Made by a program: the position numbers and the translations under genes
Part shown: positions 1 through 12,120 of the stretch, piece after piece
Numbering within the stretch: the stretch's first letter is position 1
Layout of the letters: each line of letters begins with the position of its first letter
DNA from: Toxonevra muliebris
Lineage: Eukaryota > Arthropoda > Insecta > Diptera > Pallopteridae
Length of the DNA: 64,000 nt
Direction: 5' to 3'
NCBI GenBank assembly: GCA_963691655.1
Contig: OY829329.1
Location: 21,094,708-21,158,707, forward strand
The notes under the pieces: generated by a model
Told to the model about the DNA's origin: nothing
Databases searched by the model: none
What the model saw: only the letters and a program-made list of their open reading frames with translations

Positions 1-846
1 ATTTCACTTTTCCTCTTATATAAAGTTTAGCTCGCTTTTCCTCTCAGCCTGTCATTTTTACAATGAAATGGGGGTCGAAAAATTCGAATCTGGACTCGTT
101 TTTGTTCTATCATTTCTAGTTTTTTATGGTCAAAAAAGGGTTAAGTGAAAAAAAAAAATATTAATAAGACGTAAATTTGCTTATCTTTAAAAAAAAAAAA
201 TCGATTAAAAATGTACTGAAAAATTTCGTAAATAAATCTCATTGAGGGTCACCGGTGACCCAGAGAAAGTTCAGGCTTTCAGAAGCGCAAATCTTTTTTT
301 TTATGAAAAATTGTAACAAGAAATAAAGGCCAGAGAATACAAATCCGGTTTCGGTTTTGCTGTATCGTTTCTAGTTTCCCTATGGTCCCGAAAGGGTTAA
401 AAGAACAATTTTTTCAGCGCTACTCTTAATCTAAAATTGTAGCATTAAAATTTCTCAACACATTTGAACTTGAATTTTTTTAAAACTCTCTTCTAATTTC
501 TTGTTCATATACCAAGTTGCTTACATAAATTTACAATGAATATCTTAATTACTCACACCACTGCATTTATGCAAAGCATAAGTATGCGTGTGTGGGTTTA
601 TATAAAAATTTAAATAATTTATGCAATTATGCGATTTTAATTGAAATACTTAAAAACAGAGACGAAAAAGAAAATGAAAATATAAACAGCATAATATTTT
701 TATGTATACATATTTTAAATCCCATAACTAATTACATTATTAATATTTTATTTGTATATTATATATGTGTGTGTGTGTATGTATATGTGCATATGCTTAG
801 CTGTTTATTTTATTTATACGCTATCTCTTTTCTTTTTTCTTTACAG
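1..846 (+). other. 3' end of an upstream Sema-1a intron
   Basis: AT-rich intron sequence leading to the acceptor at 846. Two diverged copies of a ~90-bp segment (about 59-148 and 313-405) share the run TTTCTAGTTT, then ATGGTC, then AAAGGGTTAA. A 16-bp perfect palindrome lies at 246-261. A (TG)n run lies near 768-780. No coding sequence is visible apart from low-complexity open frames. Confidence 0.7.
246..261. promoter_or_regulatory. Perfect 16-bp GC-rich palindrome
   Basis: GGGTCACCGGTGACCC is its own reverse complement and stands out in AT-rich surroundings. The half site GGGTCA resembles a nuclear-receptor half site, here inverted with a 4-bp spacer. Function is inferred only from this resemblance. 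Confidence 0.3.
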
Positions 847-955
847 AAATATTGTATACAATTTAAGTATACACGACCTTACGGAACAGCAACGCCTGGT
901 GTGGCAGTCACCGGAAGACGATGTCAAAATGTGTATTATCAAAGGAAAAGCGGAG
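847..955 (+). CDS. Sema-1a: Semaphorin-1a internal exon, N-terminal part of sema domain (partial gene)
   Basis: This exon encodes 36 whole codons of an N-terminal sema domain. The reading frame runs from NIVYNLSIHDL through QQRLVWQSPEDDVKMC to IIKGKAE, closely matching what I know of insect Semaphorin-1a (family knowledge). Sema-1a is a transmembrane axon-guidance ligand and receptor that works with Plexin A. Visible in the sequence: a pyrimidine-rich acceptor ending TTTACAG at 846, a leading A that completes a codon begun in the previous exon (phase 2), a donor GTAATT at 956, and a phase 0 end. The sequon NLS and the cysteine in VKMC fit the family. The next coding residues, EACQNY, come from the exon at 22687 across a 21.7-kb intron. 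The start codon, signal peptide and earlier exons lie upstream of the window. Sema-1a is preferred over other semaphorins because of the LTEQQRLVWQSPEDD string; I am sure of semaphorin and fairly sure of the paralogue. Confidence 0.93.
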
Positions 956-2189
956 GTAATTTTAAGCATAAATATATTAACCAAAAATAAAAACAACAAA
1001 ATAATAAAGGAGAAAAATACCAAAAAAAAAAAAATCTCCAAATTATATTATAAGAAACAAAAAGTAATACAATTTTTTTTTTTTTTTTTTTGTGTGTCAT
1101 AAAAGTTGTAAATAAATTTAGCAAACTGAAAAAAGAAGTAAACGCAACAAAAGCTCGTAACACGCACTCACACTCATACTAATGATAGTGACATGCATGT
1201 ATGTATTTGCGTCACAAGGGTGTAGTTTTTTTACAGGGTTGATATTTTTATATTCATATCAAAAATGTACAAAGTTCACTCACGGTTTTTGTTGTTTTTA
1301 TTTTTTTCTTTGTTGCGTTATCAATTAAAAGTAAACATGCAAAAAAAAAAACATACAAAAATAGTGAAAACAAATTATTGTTCTAACTGAATCCCACACC
1401 CTCTCAACACCACACATGCACACGCGCACATAAATTGCATAATTACACACACTCACACACATTTATACCACATACAAAAGTGAAAGAAAAGTGCAATTGA
1501 ACATGCGAACGTATTTTACTTTTGCGCATTTTTTTTTTGTTTTGTTTTTCTTACCGTAATGTTTCTCATTTTATATCAGTGTATGTATGAGTGAACATAC
1601 ACACTCACTCATATACTTACTTTGCACATATGTGTTTATGTGATTTGTGCAGAAGCGGAAGTTAAAAGCGCAACCATAAGCAAAAGTCAAGTAAACTAAA
1701 GTAAATTAAATCGAAAATGGAAATGATTTCTACATACATATGTATGCATGAAAAAAGAGAAGAAATCCTGCTCTCTTGATATTTATAAAAAGAAAAATTG
1801 CAATAATATTTTTTCTTGAAATAGGTCAAGTGGTTGCTGCTTGCATACATATGAACAATTTAGCTTTTATATTAAAAAAAACTTATTTTATAGCAATTTA
1901 TTTATAAATTCTTTTTTATACATAGTATATTTAAATGTAATATTTCTTTAGTAAATAGTAGCAGAATTTTAAATTACATTTATTAAACTTAAGCAACTAC
2001 TGAACCCTTTATAAATGAAAACTGCATAGCTCTAGAATTTTTATATATTTATCATATGTGCAAAGTAATTTCGTTGATTTATGAAATTAATCACTTCCAT
2101 TCAGCTAAGGAGTTTTAGTCTCCTATGTGAAGTGTTCATCCTGGTAGACAAGTTGATAATATGTTTTTTTTTCTATGATGAAACTTTTG
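956..2189 (+). other. Start of the 21.7-kb Sema-1a intron, no gene seen
   Basis: The intron begins with the donor at 956. It is AT-rich with poly-T around 1074-1091, CA-rich sequence around 1410-1460 and TATG-type simple repeats. No conserved open frame or RNA gene is visible. Confidence 0.7.
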
Positions 2190-3390
2190 CTTAGTTTATG
2201 GGGAAGATGCCCTCTAGCGGCGAAATTCGGAAGTTAGTCATAGCCTATATCGGGAAGCATGCTAAGACCAATACCTGTACCGAATTTCATGGTGATATCT
2301 TTAACGGTTACTGAACAATGTGGAAACACATATTCAGTTTATATGGAAGGTGCCCTCTAGTGGCGATATTCGGAAGTTAAATCTAGCGTATGTCTGGAAT
2401 CATGCTAAGAGCAATACCTGTACCAAATTTCATGGTGATATCTTTAACGGTTACTGAACAATGTGGAAACACATATTCAGTTTATATGGAAGGTGCCCTC
2501 TAGTGGCGATATTCGGAAGTTAAATATAGCGTATGTCTGGAAGCATGCTAAGAGCAATACCTGTACCAAATTTCATGGTGATATCTTTAACGGTTACTGA
2601 ACAATGTGGAAACACATATTCAGTTTATATGGAAGGTGCCCTCTAGTGGCGATATTCGGAAGTTAAATATAGCGTATGTCTGGAAGCATGCTAAGAGCAA
2701 TACCTGTACCAAATTTCATGGTGATATCTTTAACGGTTACAGAACTATGGGAAAACACATATTCAGTTTATATGGAAGGTGCCCTCTAGTGGCGATATTC
2801 GGAAGTTAAATCTAGCGTATGTCTGGAATCATGCTAAGAGCAATACCTGTACCAAATTTCATGGTGATATCTTTAACGGTTACTGAACAATGCGGAAACA
2901 CATATTCAGTTTATATGGAAAGTGCCCTCTAGTGGCGAAATTCGGAAGTTAAATATAGCTTATGTCTGGAAGCATGCTAAGAGCAATATCTGTACCGAAC
3001 TTCATAGTAATATTTTTAACGTTTACTGAACTATGGGGAAACATTTATTAGGTTTGTATGGAAGGTGCCCTCTAGCGGCGAAATTCGGAAATTAAAATAG
3101 CCTATGTCTGGAAGCATGCTAATGTCAATACCTGTACCGAATTTCATGGTAATACCTTTAACAGTTACTGAACTATGGGGAAACATTTATTATGTTTATA
3201 TGAAAGGTGCCATCTAGCGGCAAAATTCGGGAATGAAACACAACCTGTGTCGGGAAGCGTGCTAAGATTAAAATTTGTATCGAATTTCATAGTAATATCT
3301 TTGTCGGTTACTAAACTATAGCGAAACATTTATTCAATTTAAATGGAAGGTGCCATCTAGCGGCGAATCCCGGAAGTTATAACTGGGATT
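2190..3390. repeat. Nine-copy 143-bp tandem array with CTCF-like core
   Basis: The core TGCCCTCTAGTGGC or a variant starts at 2208, 2351, 2494, 2637, 2780, 2923, 3066, 3208 and 3351, a strict 143-bp period with one 142-bp step. Inner copies are almost identical; the outer ones (first and last three) diverge and carry TCTAGCGGC or CATCTAGCGG. Each unit also contains AATTTCATGGTGATATC, then AACGGTTACTGAAC. The core matches the well-known CTCF binding consensus (reverse complement of CCRSYAGRKGGCR; fly form close to CCGCTAGATGGCGCC). The short open frame at 2606-2809 is a product of the repeat and not a gene. Binding is inferred. Confidence 0.93.
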
Positions 3391-3699
3391 GAGTAGCTAT
3401 CTAACATGTCTGTTGTCCACGGTGTTCAAGGTTAGTCTAGTAATACCACAGATATACCAAGCTACCCAGAATCTTTTTACTTTCTCGTGGTAGTTTTGCT
3501 TGAGAAACAATTTAACAGACTTAAGAGAGGAGCACCAACGATGCACGAGGGTAGAATATCGGAAAGCAACGAGTCCCATTTGTCTAACCTGTTGTTTGTG
3601 ATATTAATGGGTTCAGTTATCCAGTATAATTTAACCTGAGAATGATTCAACAAAATGTTGAAAATAGAGTAGGGTTAACTAACTAGTTAACTAAAATTC
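3391..3699 (+). other. Spacer between tandem arrays, no recognisable gene
   Basis: Non-repetitive sequence. A 60-codon open frame on the minus strand (3397-3579) has no family I recognise and no upstream signals. It ends in sequence sliding into the TCATTCAATCATTAG-type array. Confidence 0.5.
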
Positions 3700-4010
3700 T
3701 AGTCATGACTAACGAATGAATCATGACTAAATTTAGTCATGATTAAATAGTTAATCATAATCATCACCAAATAAATTATTCATTAGTCATTCAAATATTG
3801 GTCATTCAATTATTGGTCATTCAATCAATAGTCATTCAATTATTAGTCATTCAATCATCTATCATTAGTCACTCAACCATTAGTTGTTTCATTATTGGTC
3901 ATTTAATCACTAATCGTTCAATCATTGCTTATTTAATTAGTAGTCATTCAATCATTAGTCATTCCATCATTAGTCATCTAGTCATTCAATCATTACTCAT
4001 TCAATCATTA
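3700..4010. repeat. 15-bp minisatellite, left half
   Basis: Degenerate tandem copies of TCATTCAATCATTAG, with the first ~80 bp more mixed (TAGTCATGACTAA forms). The same repeat resumes at about 4655, on the other side of the LINE fragment. Confidence 0.9.
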
Positions 4011-4654
4011 CTAGCTGATAAACTAGCTAATAAAGGTTATGCAATTACACCAACCTTTTCTTGGCGTAACTTCTGGGCAAATCATGCGTTGGATCAACGA
4101 TTTCGTTGTTTCTATCCATAGAGAAAAATGGTCCCAGCTTGACTCCTGCAGAACCGCAAAGTGGTTCGTGAGACAACCTAACAGGAAATCAGCGAAATTT
4201 CTTTTGAAACTTAGAAAAAAGGACCTGAGATTACTGGTGGGTGTCATCACTGGGCACAACACAAGTGGTCAGCATATGACTAACATGTGCGTCATCACTC
4301 ATCCAACCTGCAAATCGTGTCTTGAGGATGACGATACTACGGAACATTATATTTGTAGCTGTCCGGCGTTCTTGAGAATCAGATTAAGGCTGTTGGGTGG
4401 TGATGTCTTGAGTATGAGCAATGTCCAGACTCTCCCTTTTCCTGAGCTTCTAAGGTTCATCAGTGAAACAAAGAAGTTTAAGGTTGAGAGACCCTAGATC
4501 TTTCTTCTTCCCTTTATCTTCTCACATATCTTTCATGTCTTTCTACTCTCTTCTACTGGTTCTATCCTAGGTATAGTGCAATGGCCTTCGAGACTGAGTG
4601 CTTTAGTTTAGTCCAGCCTACCTTCAACTCTGGTTCTAACTCTAAACTTCCATC
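4011..4654 (+). pseudogene. 5'-truncated non-LTR retrotransposon (LINE) 3' end, RNase H tail, frameshifted
   Basis: The reading frame starts abruptly inside an RNase H-like segment (LADKLANKGY) of the kind found at the end of Jockey, LOA or Outcast-type LINE ORF2 proteins. It shifts frame between about 4050 and 4100, then runs to a stop at 4497. The later part carries LRLLVGVITGH and the C-terminal zinc-knuckle-like pattern C-x2-C-x8-H-x4-C (from CKSC to SCP), typical of these elements. A ~155-bp 3' untranslated stretch follows, containing CAATGGCCTTCGAGACTGAG. The reverse transcriptase and endonuclease domains are missing, so it cannot move on its own. It sits in the same orientation as Sema-1a and is flanked on both sides by the 15-bp minisatellite. 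The exact LINE clade is not settled. Confidence 0.82.
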
Positions 4655-4977
4655 ATTAGTCATTCAATCATTAGCCATTCAATCGTTGCTCATTCAACCA
4701 TTAGTAATTTGTCATTCAATCGTTAGTGATTCAATCATTAGTCATTCAAGCATTACTCATTCAATCATTAGTCATTTAATAATTAGTCATTCAATCATTA
4801 GTCATTCAATTATCTGTCATTCAATCATTAGTCATTCAATCAATAGTCATTCAATTACTAGTCATTTAATCATTAGTCATTTTATCATTAGTCATTTTAT
4901 CATTAGTCATTCAATTATTAGTCATACAATCATTAGTCATTCAATCATTAGTCATTCAATCATTAATCATTGAATCA
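4655..4977. repeat. 15-bp minisatellite, right half
   Basis: About twenty copies of the 15-bp unit TCATTCAATCATTAG, more regular than the left half. The plus-strand open frame 4581-4973 reads through it as HSIIS repeats because 15 is a multiple of three; it is not a gene. Confidence 0.92.
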
Positions 4978-7439
4978 TGGTTTTAGGTATATGCCAAAAT
5001 CACGAATGCGAAAAATTTCTTCGATTTTTCGGATAAGACTTAATTTTAATATTTACCCATCCCCTATAAATAATTAATTCGATAATTTCACTATAGGAAA
5101 GATTTGCGATTACAAAACTAAAAATCGTATTTCGCATTCCCAACCCAGGCGTCAAAACCTACCAACCCTTTCTCTGCTGAAATCATAATCATCGTATTTC
5201 TGGATTAATTTTGAGTTTTGAAACTGTGGATGTGGTCGAATCTGGATTGGGAAGTGAAAGGATGAAAAGACTTTAGAAAAACATTGTTGGTAATCTGTGT
5301 TTGAAGGGGAAAGTTTTCAAAATTTTTGATTGGAGGAGAGAAAAGGGAAAGCAGTGTTTTATCAGATTTGAAAATTGGTCAAGATTTAATTTTTATTTAA
5401 CGAAAATTAAACTGAACCGGGAATCTTCTTTTCTCTATGGAAAATCTTCGTTCACTATAATCAAACTTAATAAAAAAATACCATAAATATTATAAAACTT
5501 TATTACTATTGAAGCACGCTAAACATGCAAATTAAGTAGTTAACTTTAGTTTTTGATTTTTTCACAAAAAAAAAAAAAAAAACAAAACTATTTTTAGACC
5601 GAACTCTAGAAGAAAAGTTTGAATTAAAAATGCGGCTAAAAATTTTCAAGATATCCTAAAGAATAAGCAAGCAATTTAAAAAAAAAAAAAACACTCAAAG
5701 TTTATGTGCAGAGAGTAACTAGTATTCGTGTTCTATATTTACTATTTTTACGCCAAATTGTATGCAAAGCTAAAAGAAAACTTAACTGTCATTTATCTCG
5801 CTTTCACATACCTTCTATGTATGCATCACTAACCCTCTCCTTCTTAAGCGTTTGTCTTTCGTTTTGCCTCTCTCTTTCTCTCTCAGGTCGCTTCTTTTTT
5901 TACTGTAGTTATTGTAGATTCTTGTAAAAAGAAATTTGCCGCATAGGTGTGAGTTTAGATGTCTCGGAATGCAATTAAAATCAAGAAATATTTTGCATAG
6001 TCACGCAATTAGAGAAAAACGATGAAGAGGAGAGATAAGAAGAAGGGAAATAAGTCTTACAACAATAATAAAGGAACTACTCATGCAAAAAATTTTTCAC
6101 TGCATATTTTTAGGTGTAAAAAAAGAAAGAAGAAACAAAAAGAAAAAAGTCTGAAATGCTAATAGGCGCATTGCAAATTTGTTTTTGTGTTTCTTTTTTT
6201 TTTTTTTGTACTTTTAACTTTCTGCTCGCACCATTTAACATTTTCTGCTATTTGTAATGCAAACGTGTTTTCGTTTTTTTTTTCTAACAAAGAAAAAAGA
6301 CAGGAAATTTCTTGTGCTACCCCAGGATCAACTATCTTTTTTTTTTCTTTCTTTCTTTCTTCTTTCTACGTGGTTTGTTTTGTTTTTCTTCAACATTGAA
6401 TTTAAGAATTAAGTTATTAAAACTGCATGTATGGAAGAATGAATTTAAAGAGACGTCTGATTTTTCTTTTTTTTTTGCTTTGAGACTGACACACATACAG
6501 CGCTACACACACCCCCATATTGATGGCTACCATTGTGTGCTGTTGTACTTTGCGCTTTTATTTTTCTGCGGCAAGGCAGTCAGGCAGGTAGACAGGCACA
6601 CATTCATGCCATGCCGTCGCCGCCTACACTTTGACGCGCTCCAGAACGCACCAGGGCATTACAACAGCAACCAACAAATAAACACACAAAAATCCAACAA
6701 CGTAAACACAACACCAATTGTTCGTGTTAGTGTGTGTGTGTGTGTGTGTGTGCTGTTCAGCGTACCATGTTTTTTAACTTTAGGCTTTATCCATAGCACA
6801 TGGACGGTTGGCAAAAATTTACTTTGTTTTCTTTTTAATTGATTCATTATTTGATCATAATGTTTTATTAACAATATTTTTTTTCGTTTCCATGTCCCTT
6901 CTTTTTCTCTCTCTCTCCCTCTCTATCTTTTTTCTTTCAGTGTATGGCCCTAAAAGTAAAAATTAATCGAAAATATTTCAATAAAGTGCCATACAAATAC
7001 AAACACTATCCGACATACTCGCGCGCAGCTGAGCGCAACACAATATTTTTATCAATAATTTAATTAATAAAAATATTTGATTAAAATAAGCAAAATATTT
7101 TTTTGCATGCAATTTATGAAAAATTATACTCCAATAAGTGTGTGTGTAAATATATTTATCTGTATGAGTGAGAAGGAAAGGGAGAGGTGACGGTATATGC
7201 ATAAACTCTCATTTAAATTTAATCCAATAATAAATATTTTAAATCATTGTTTATGCTTTTCCTGAATTTAAAAAGTTCGTTACCCTCTGATGTTTTGATA
7301 TCACTTTGATTCAGTGCAGTGAATATTGCTTCTATCTTGCTTTAAAATAAAATTTCTTTGCTGTGATTAGGCGATATATGTCGATTTTTCTAGCTAAAAC
7401 TATCTAGCTTCGATAGCTGGACGGCATCTTTGCAATTTT
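4978..7439 (+). other. Unique intron sequence
   Basis: AT-rich with poly-A and poly-T tracts, a (GT)n run at about 6728-6752 and CT-rich tracts. A strong 3' splice-site-like tract (CT-rich, then TTTCTTTCAG) ends at 6940. No protein family is recognisable; the 176-codon open frame near 6312 is low-complexity F, S and L runs. Confidence 0.6.
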
Positions 7440-10400
7440 TCATGATAGTTATCGAAGTCTCCATTTTTGGATAACAAGTTTCCAATTTTAGGCGCAAATT
7501 CTAAATTTCTTAGATTTTGCAAGACATCTGTCCAATTTTTGGAAGCAGTTCCTCAATTTTTAACGGCAGTCTACAATTTTAATCCGCTCCTGACTTTAAT
7601 GAATGGAACTCTCCGATTTTTGACGGCAGTTCTTCAACTTGGAAGGCATTATCGGTTTTTGGACGGTATCTTTACAATTTTTCACGTTAGTTATCGAATT
7701 TTGAGCGACAAGTCTCCAATTTTAGACGGCAAATCTTTGATTCTGGCAAGTCTCTTAGTTTGTGCAAGACAGCTGCCCAATTTTTGGCTGCAGTTCTCCA
7801 ACTTTTGACGGTAGTCTACAATTTTAGTCCGCTCCTGACTTTAATGAATGCAATTCTCCGATTTTTGACGGCAGTTCTTTAACTTGGAAGACATTATCTG
7901 TTTTTGGACGGTGTCTTTCCAATTTTTCACGGCAGTTATGGAATTTTGAGCGACAAATCTCCAATTTTAGACGGAAAATCTTTGATTCTGGCAAGTCTCT
8001 TAGTTTGTGCAAGACAGCTGCCCAATTTTTGGCTGCAGTTCTCCAACTTTTGACGGTACTCCACAATTTTAGTCCGCTCCTGACTTTAATGAATGCAATT
8101 CTCCGATTTTTGACGGCAGTTCTTCAACTTGGAAGGCATTATCTGTTTTTGGACGGTCTCTTTCCAATTTTTCACGGCAGTTATCGAATTTTGAGCGACA
8201 AATCTCCAATTTCAGACGGCTAATCTTTGATTCTGGCAAGTCTCTTAGTTTGTGCAAGACAGCTGCCCAATTTTTGGCTGCAGTTCGCCAACTTTTGACG
8301 GTAGTCTATAATTTTAGTCCACTCCTGACTTTAATGAATGCAATTCTCCGATTTTTGACGGCAGTTCTTCAATTTGGAAAGCATTATCTGTTTTTGGACG
8401 GTCTCTTTCCCATTTTTCACGGCAGTTATCGAATTTTGAGCGACAAATCTCCAATTTCAGACGGCAAATCTTTGATTCTGGCAAGTCTCTTAGTTTTTGC
8501 AAGACAGCTGCCCAATTTTTGGCGGCATTTCTCCAACTTTTGACGGTAGTCTACAATTTTAGTCCGCTCCTGACTTTAATGAATGGAATTCTCCGATTTT
8601 TGACGGCAGCTCTTCAACTTGGAAGGCGTTATCTATTTTTCGACGGCATCTTTGCGATTTTTCACGATAGTTATCGAATTTTGAACGATAAGTCTCCAAT
8701 TTTGGACTTGCTATCCAATTTTAGACGGCAAATTTCTTACATTTTTGCAAAATCTGTCCAATTTTTGTCCGCTCTTAACTTTAATGACTGTAATTCTCCA
8801 ATTTTTGACGGCTGTTCATCAACTTGAAAGCCATTATCTATTTTTGCACGGCATTTTTGCAATTTTTCACGATAGCTTTCGAATTTTGAACGGCAAGTCT
8901 CCAATTACGGACGACAAGTTTCCAATTTTAGATGGCAAATGTTTGATTTTGGCAGGTCTCCTAGTTTTTGCAAGACAGCTGCCCAATTTTTGACGGCAGT
9001 TCTCTAATTTTTGATGGTAGTTTACAATTTTACTCTGCTCCTAACTTTAATGAATACAATTCTCCGATTGTTTACGGCAGTTTTTCAACTTGGAAATCAT
9101 TATCTATTTCTGAACGACATCTGTGCAATTTTTCACGATAGCTATCGAATTTTGAACGACAAATCTCCAATTTCGCACGGAAAATTTCCAATTTTAGACG
9201 GCAAATCTTCATTTCTAGAAAGTCTTTTCATTTTTGCAAGACAGCTCTTCAGTTTTCGACGGTAATTCCCCAAATTTTGACGACAACTCTGCAATTTTTT
9301 GCTTTAGCCCCCCCAATTCTGAATAGCGGCTCTTCAAGTTTGGGCAGTAACTCTTCAATTTTCATATATCAGCTCTCCAATCCCAGATGGCTCTTCGATT
9401 TTCAACCCAGTTCTCGAGTTTTAGGATTTTTCTCTCTATTTTTTTAAAGCAGTTCTTCTCTTTTAGACGGCAGTTCTCCAAATTTTTATTGAAAACTCTC
9501 TAATTCTCATCCGCTCTTTTGCTTTTAATGGCAGTTTACCAATTTTAAATAGGTCTTTTCAATTTGAGTTGCAGCTTTTAAATTTTAGACGTCGGCTTTC
9601 TAATTTTTGATGTCAGTTTTACTCTTTCAAATGCCAGATTACTACGTTTTAATTGACAGGTCTCCAATTCTACATCAATTTTCAATTTTGAAAGTCAGCT
9701 CTTCTCTTTTTGACTACAATTTTAAAATTTTCGAATGCAGTTCTCCAATATTGGGCAAGACTGTTAAATTTTCTACGGCAAATATTTAGTTCTAGATGGC
9801 AGTTTTCCAATTTTAAATGGCAGTTCTCCAGACAAGTTCCTCCATCTCTCTAATTTTAAGTGAAATTTTTCCAATCTGAACGCACTTCTCAGTTTTTAGG
9901 GCACTCTTTATTTTTAGACGGTAGCTTTCTAATTTTCGACGGTGGTGGCTCATTTTTGTACAGTAACTCTTTAGTTCTAGATGGCAGTTCTCAATTTTAA
10001 GATAATAGCTTTCCAATTCTACACGACAATTTGACAATTTTTTGCTGCTATTCTCCAATATTAGCCCGCTCTTAAATTTAATGACGGCAGTTCTCCAATT
10101 TCTGACGGCAGTTCCCCAATTTTTGACAGCAGTTCTCCAATTTTTGATAGCAGCCTACAATCGTAGCTTGCTCCTAAATTTACTGACTGCAGTTTTCTAA
10201 GTTTTGACGGCAGCTCTCCAATTTTTGACGGCAGTTCTCAAATTTTCGACAGCAGTTCTTTAACTTGGGTGACGTTATCTATTTTTAAAAGGCATCTTTG
10301 CAATTTTTCACGACAGTTATCGAATTTTTAGAGACAAACATCCAATTTTGGACGGCAAGTATCCCATTTTAGACGCTAAATCTTCAATTCTAGCAAGTCT

Positions 10401-10760
10401 CCCAGTTCTTGGAGGACAGCTCTCTAATTTTTGGCAGCAGCTCTCCAATTTGAAGTGACAATTCCTTTATCTTAGACTGTTTTCCGAATTTGACGGCTGC
10501 TCTCCATTTTTAGACTGCAGATTTCGAATTTTATACGGCGGGTTGTCCAATCATTTGCATCAGTTCTCCAACTATTCATGGCCGGTTTCCAATTTTGACG
10601 ACAATTGCCCAATTTCGGACGGCTGTTCTCCTATTTTTGACGTCAGCTCTCATTTTAAACGACATCTCGCGAAGCTTAGACGGCAGTTTTTTAATTTTAA
10701 TCGGAAGCTTATCAATTTTATGAAGCATTTTTCCAATTGCAGTTCTTTATATATCAGCTG
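7440..10760. repeat. 21-bp repeat family, block A, with 245-bp higher-order units
   Basis: The whole block is built of degenerate ~21-bp units around GACGGCAGTTYTCCAATTT. From about 7440 to 9250 these are organised in higher-order units: the anchor GCAAGACAGCTGCCC or its variants recurs at 7519, 7764, 8009, 8254 and 8499 (exactly 245 bp each), then at 8747, 8970 and 9236. After 9250 only the short unit remains, increasingly degenerate. The short open frames in both directions are shadows of the repeat. Confidence 0.93.
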
Positions 10761-12120
10761 CTTATTTCTAGATGAATTCCCACCGATTCTCAGGATTTCT
10801 ACACCATTCGAAATATATACTTACTTTCACATTACAACTGTTTACCTTTGTTATATTTAAACAATTAATTATAAATATTATCAAAATCATAATTTGTGTC
10901 TAGTTCACGAATCACAATTTCGCCAAAAGGAACGTTAGACGTCAGCACATACAATTTAATTAAAACATATTTTAAGTGATTTGGTTCAAAATAAATTCCG
11001 ATTTATTTATTCTCTTTATATAAGTATTTTATGTGCATTTATTTAATATGCATTCAAGTTAATACATATATCACTAAATCGCTAATAAAATTTGTGTTAA
11101 ATCATTTTTAAAAATAATCAACAGAAAAAAAAGAATATCACAAAATCGCGATTTATTTTCATTTTGTGAATATTTAATTAGAAAATCAAGTTATTCATGT
11201 TGAATGATTTTGGGACCCTCCCCCTCTCTGCTTTACGCCTCGGCTTTCCATTGAATATTTGCATTTGCAATTAATTAATTTTGCAAATTAATTGTCAAAT
11301 TTATACAGCCCTGTGGTGGTCCCGCTTTAACCCTTTGCTCTCCTTCTATAAATAAATCTAAAAATAAATAAATGTTTGATGTTATAGGTCAAAAAGTAAG
11401 GTTAAGTATGGGTTGCACCTATGCATGTGTATGTGTGTGTGTAGAGGTTGGAAAAGTCAAATGTGTGTGTGTCTGTGTGTTTGTGCTGTAATCATTATAA
11501 TGCAAAATATTATTTTGTTTTGTTAATTTATTTAAATTTATGCTTGAAGCCTCAACAACTGCACACAAAAACAACAAAAATAAACATTGGTTTTCTACTA
11601 AAATGTACAAATAATTAAAACAAAAACAACTATACACAAATACAAGGACAACAAATAAGTTCAACAATACGTTAAATATTTCAAATAATAAACAAAAATG
11701 GAATACAATATGTTGACTTAACATAATAATAATAATAATAATAATGGGAGTAGAAATAATAGTAATAGAAATTATATGTTCGTGTTGTTGTTAAATGCAA
11801 TCCGGAAAAATGTAGTGGTCTTTGTTTTCCTGTTGTTTTAGTTGTCGTTACTGGTACCCAATTGTTTGATGATACTGTATGCCTACACAAAATTTCATAG
11901 CAGGTGCAACTAGCACCAACAAGGCAAACTGACAATTATTATTAAACAACACCGAACAATGTTTTAAAACTATTCACTCTAGACAGACAGACATGCAGTT
12001 ATTCGCAAATGCTTTTGTGTTTAGAAACTCTGGGAGCTGGCTGAAAGTTTTGATTGGAAAAAGTTAAAATAACTTAATGAAATGCTAGCTTGAAGTATTC
12101 CTTTTCTTGTGTGGTGATTC
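10761..12120 (+). other. Unique intron between repeat blocks A and B
   Basis: AT-rich sequence with an (AAT)n run at about 11724-11744 and a GT-rich run around 11425-11480. No gene is seen. Confidence 0.6.

Noticed and set aside
2606..2809. 67-codon open frame in the 143-bp array
   Set aside because: Its peptide repeats with the DNA unit; it is open only because one copy has a substitution removing a stop.
5850..5892. CTCTCTCAG|GTCGCT as a recursive-splice site
   Set aside because: Good pyrimidine tract but the following GTCGCT is a poor donor.
6312..6842. 176-codon plus-strand open frame
   Set aside because: Low-complexity Phe, Ser and Val-Cys runs from poly-T and (GT)n tracts; no family recognised.
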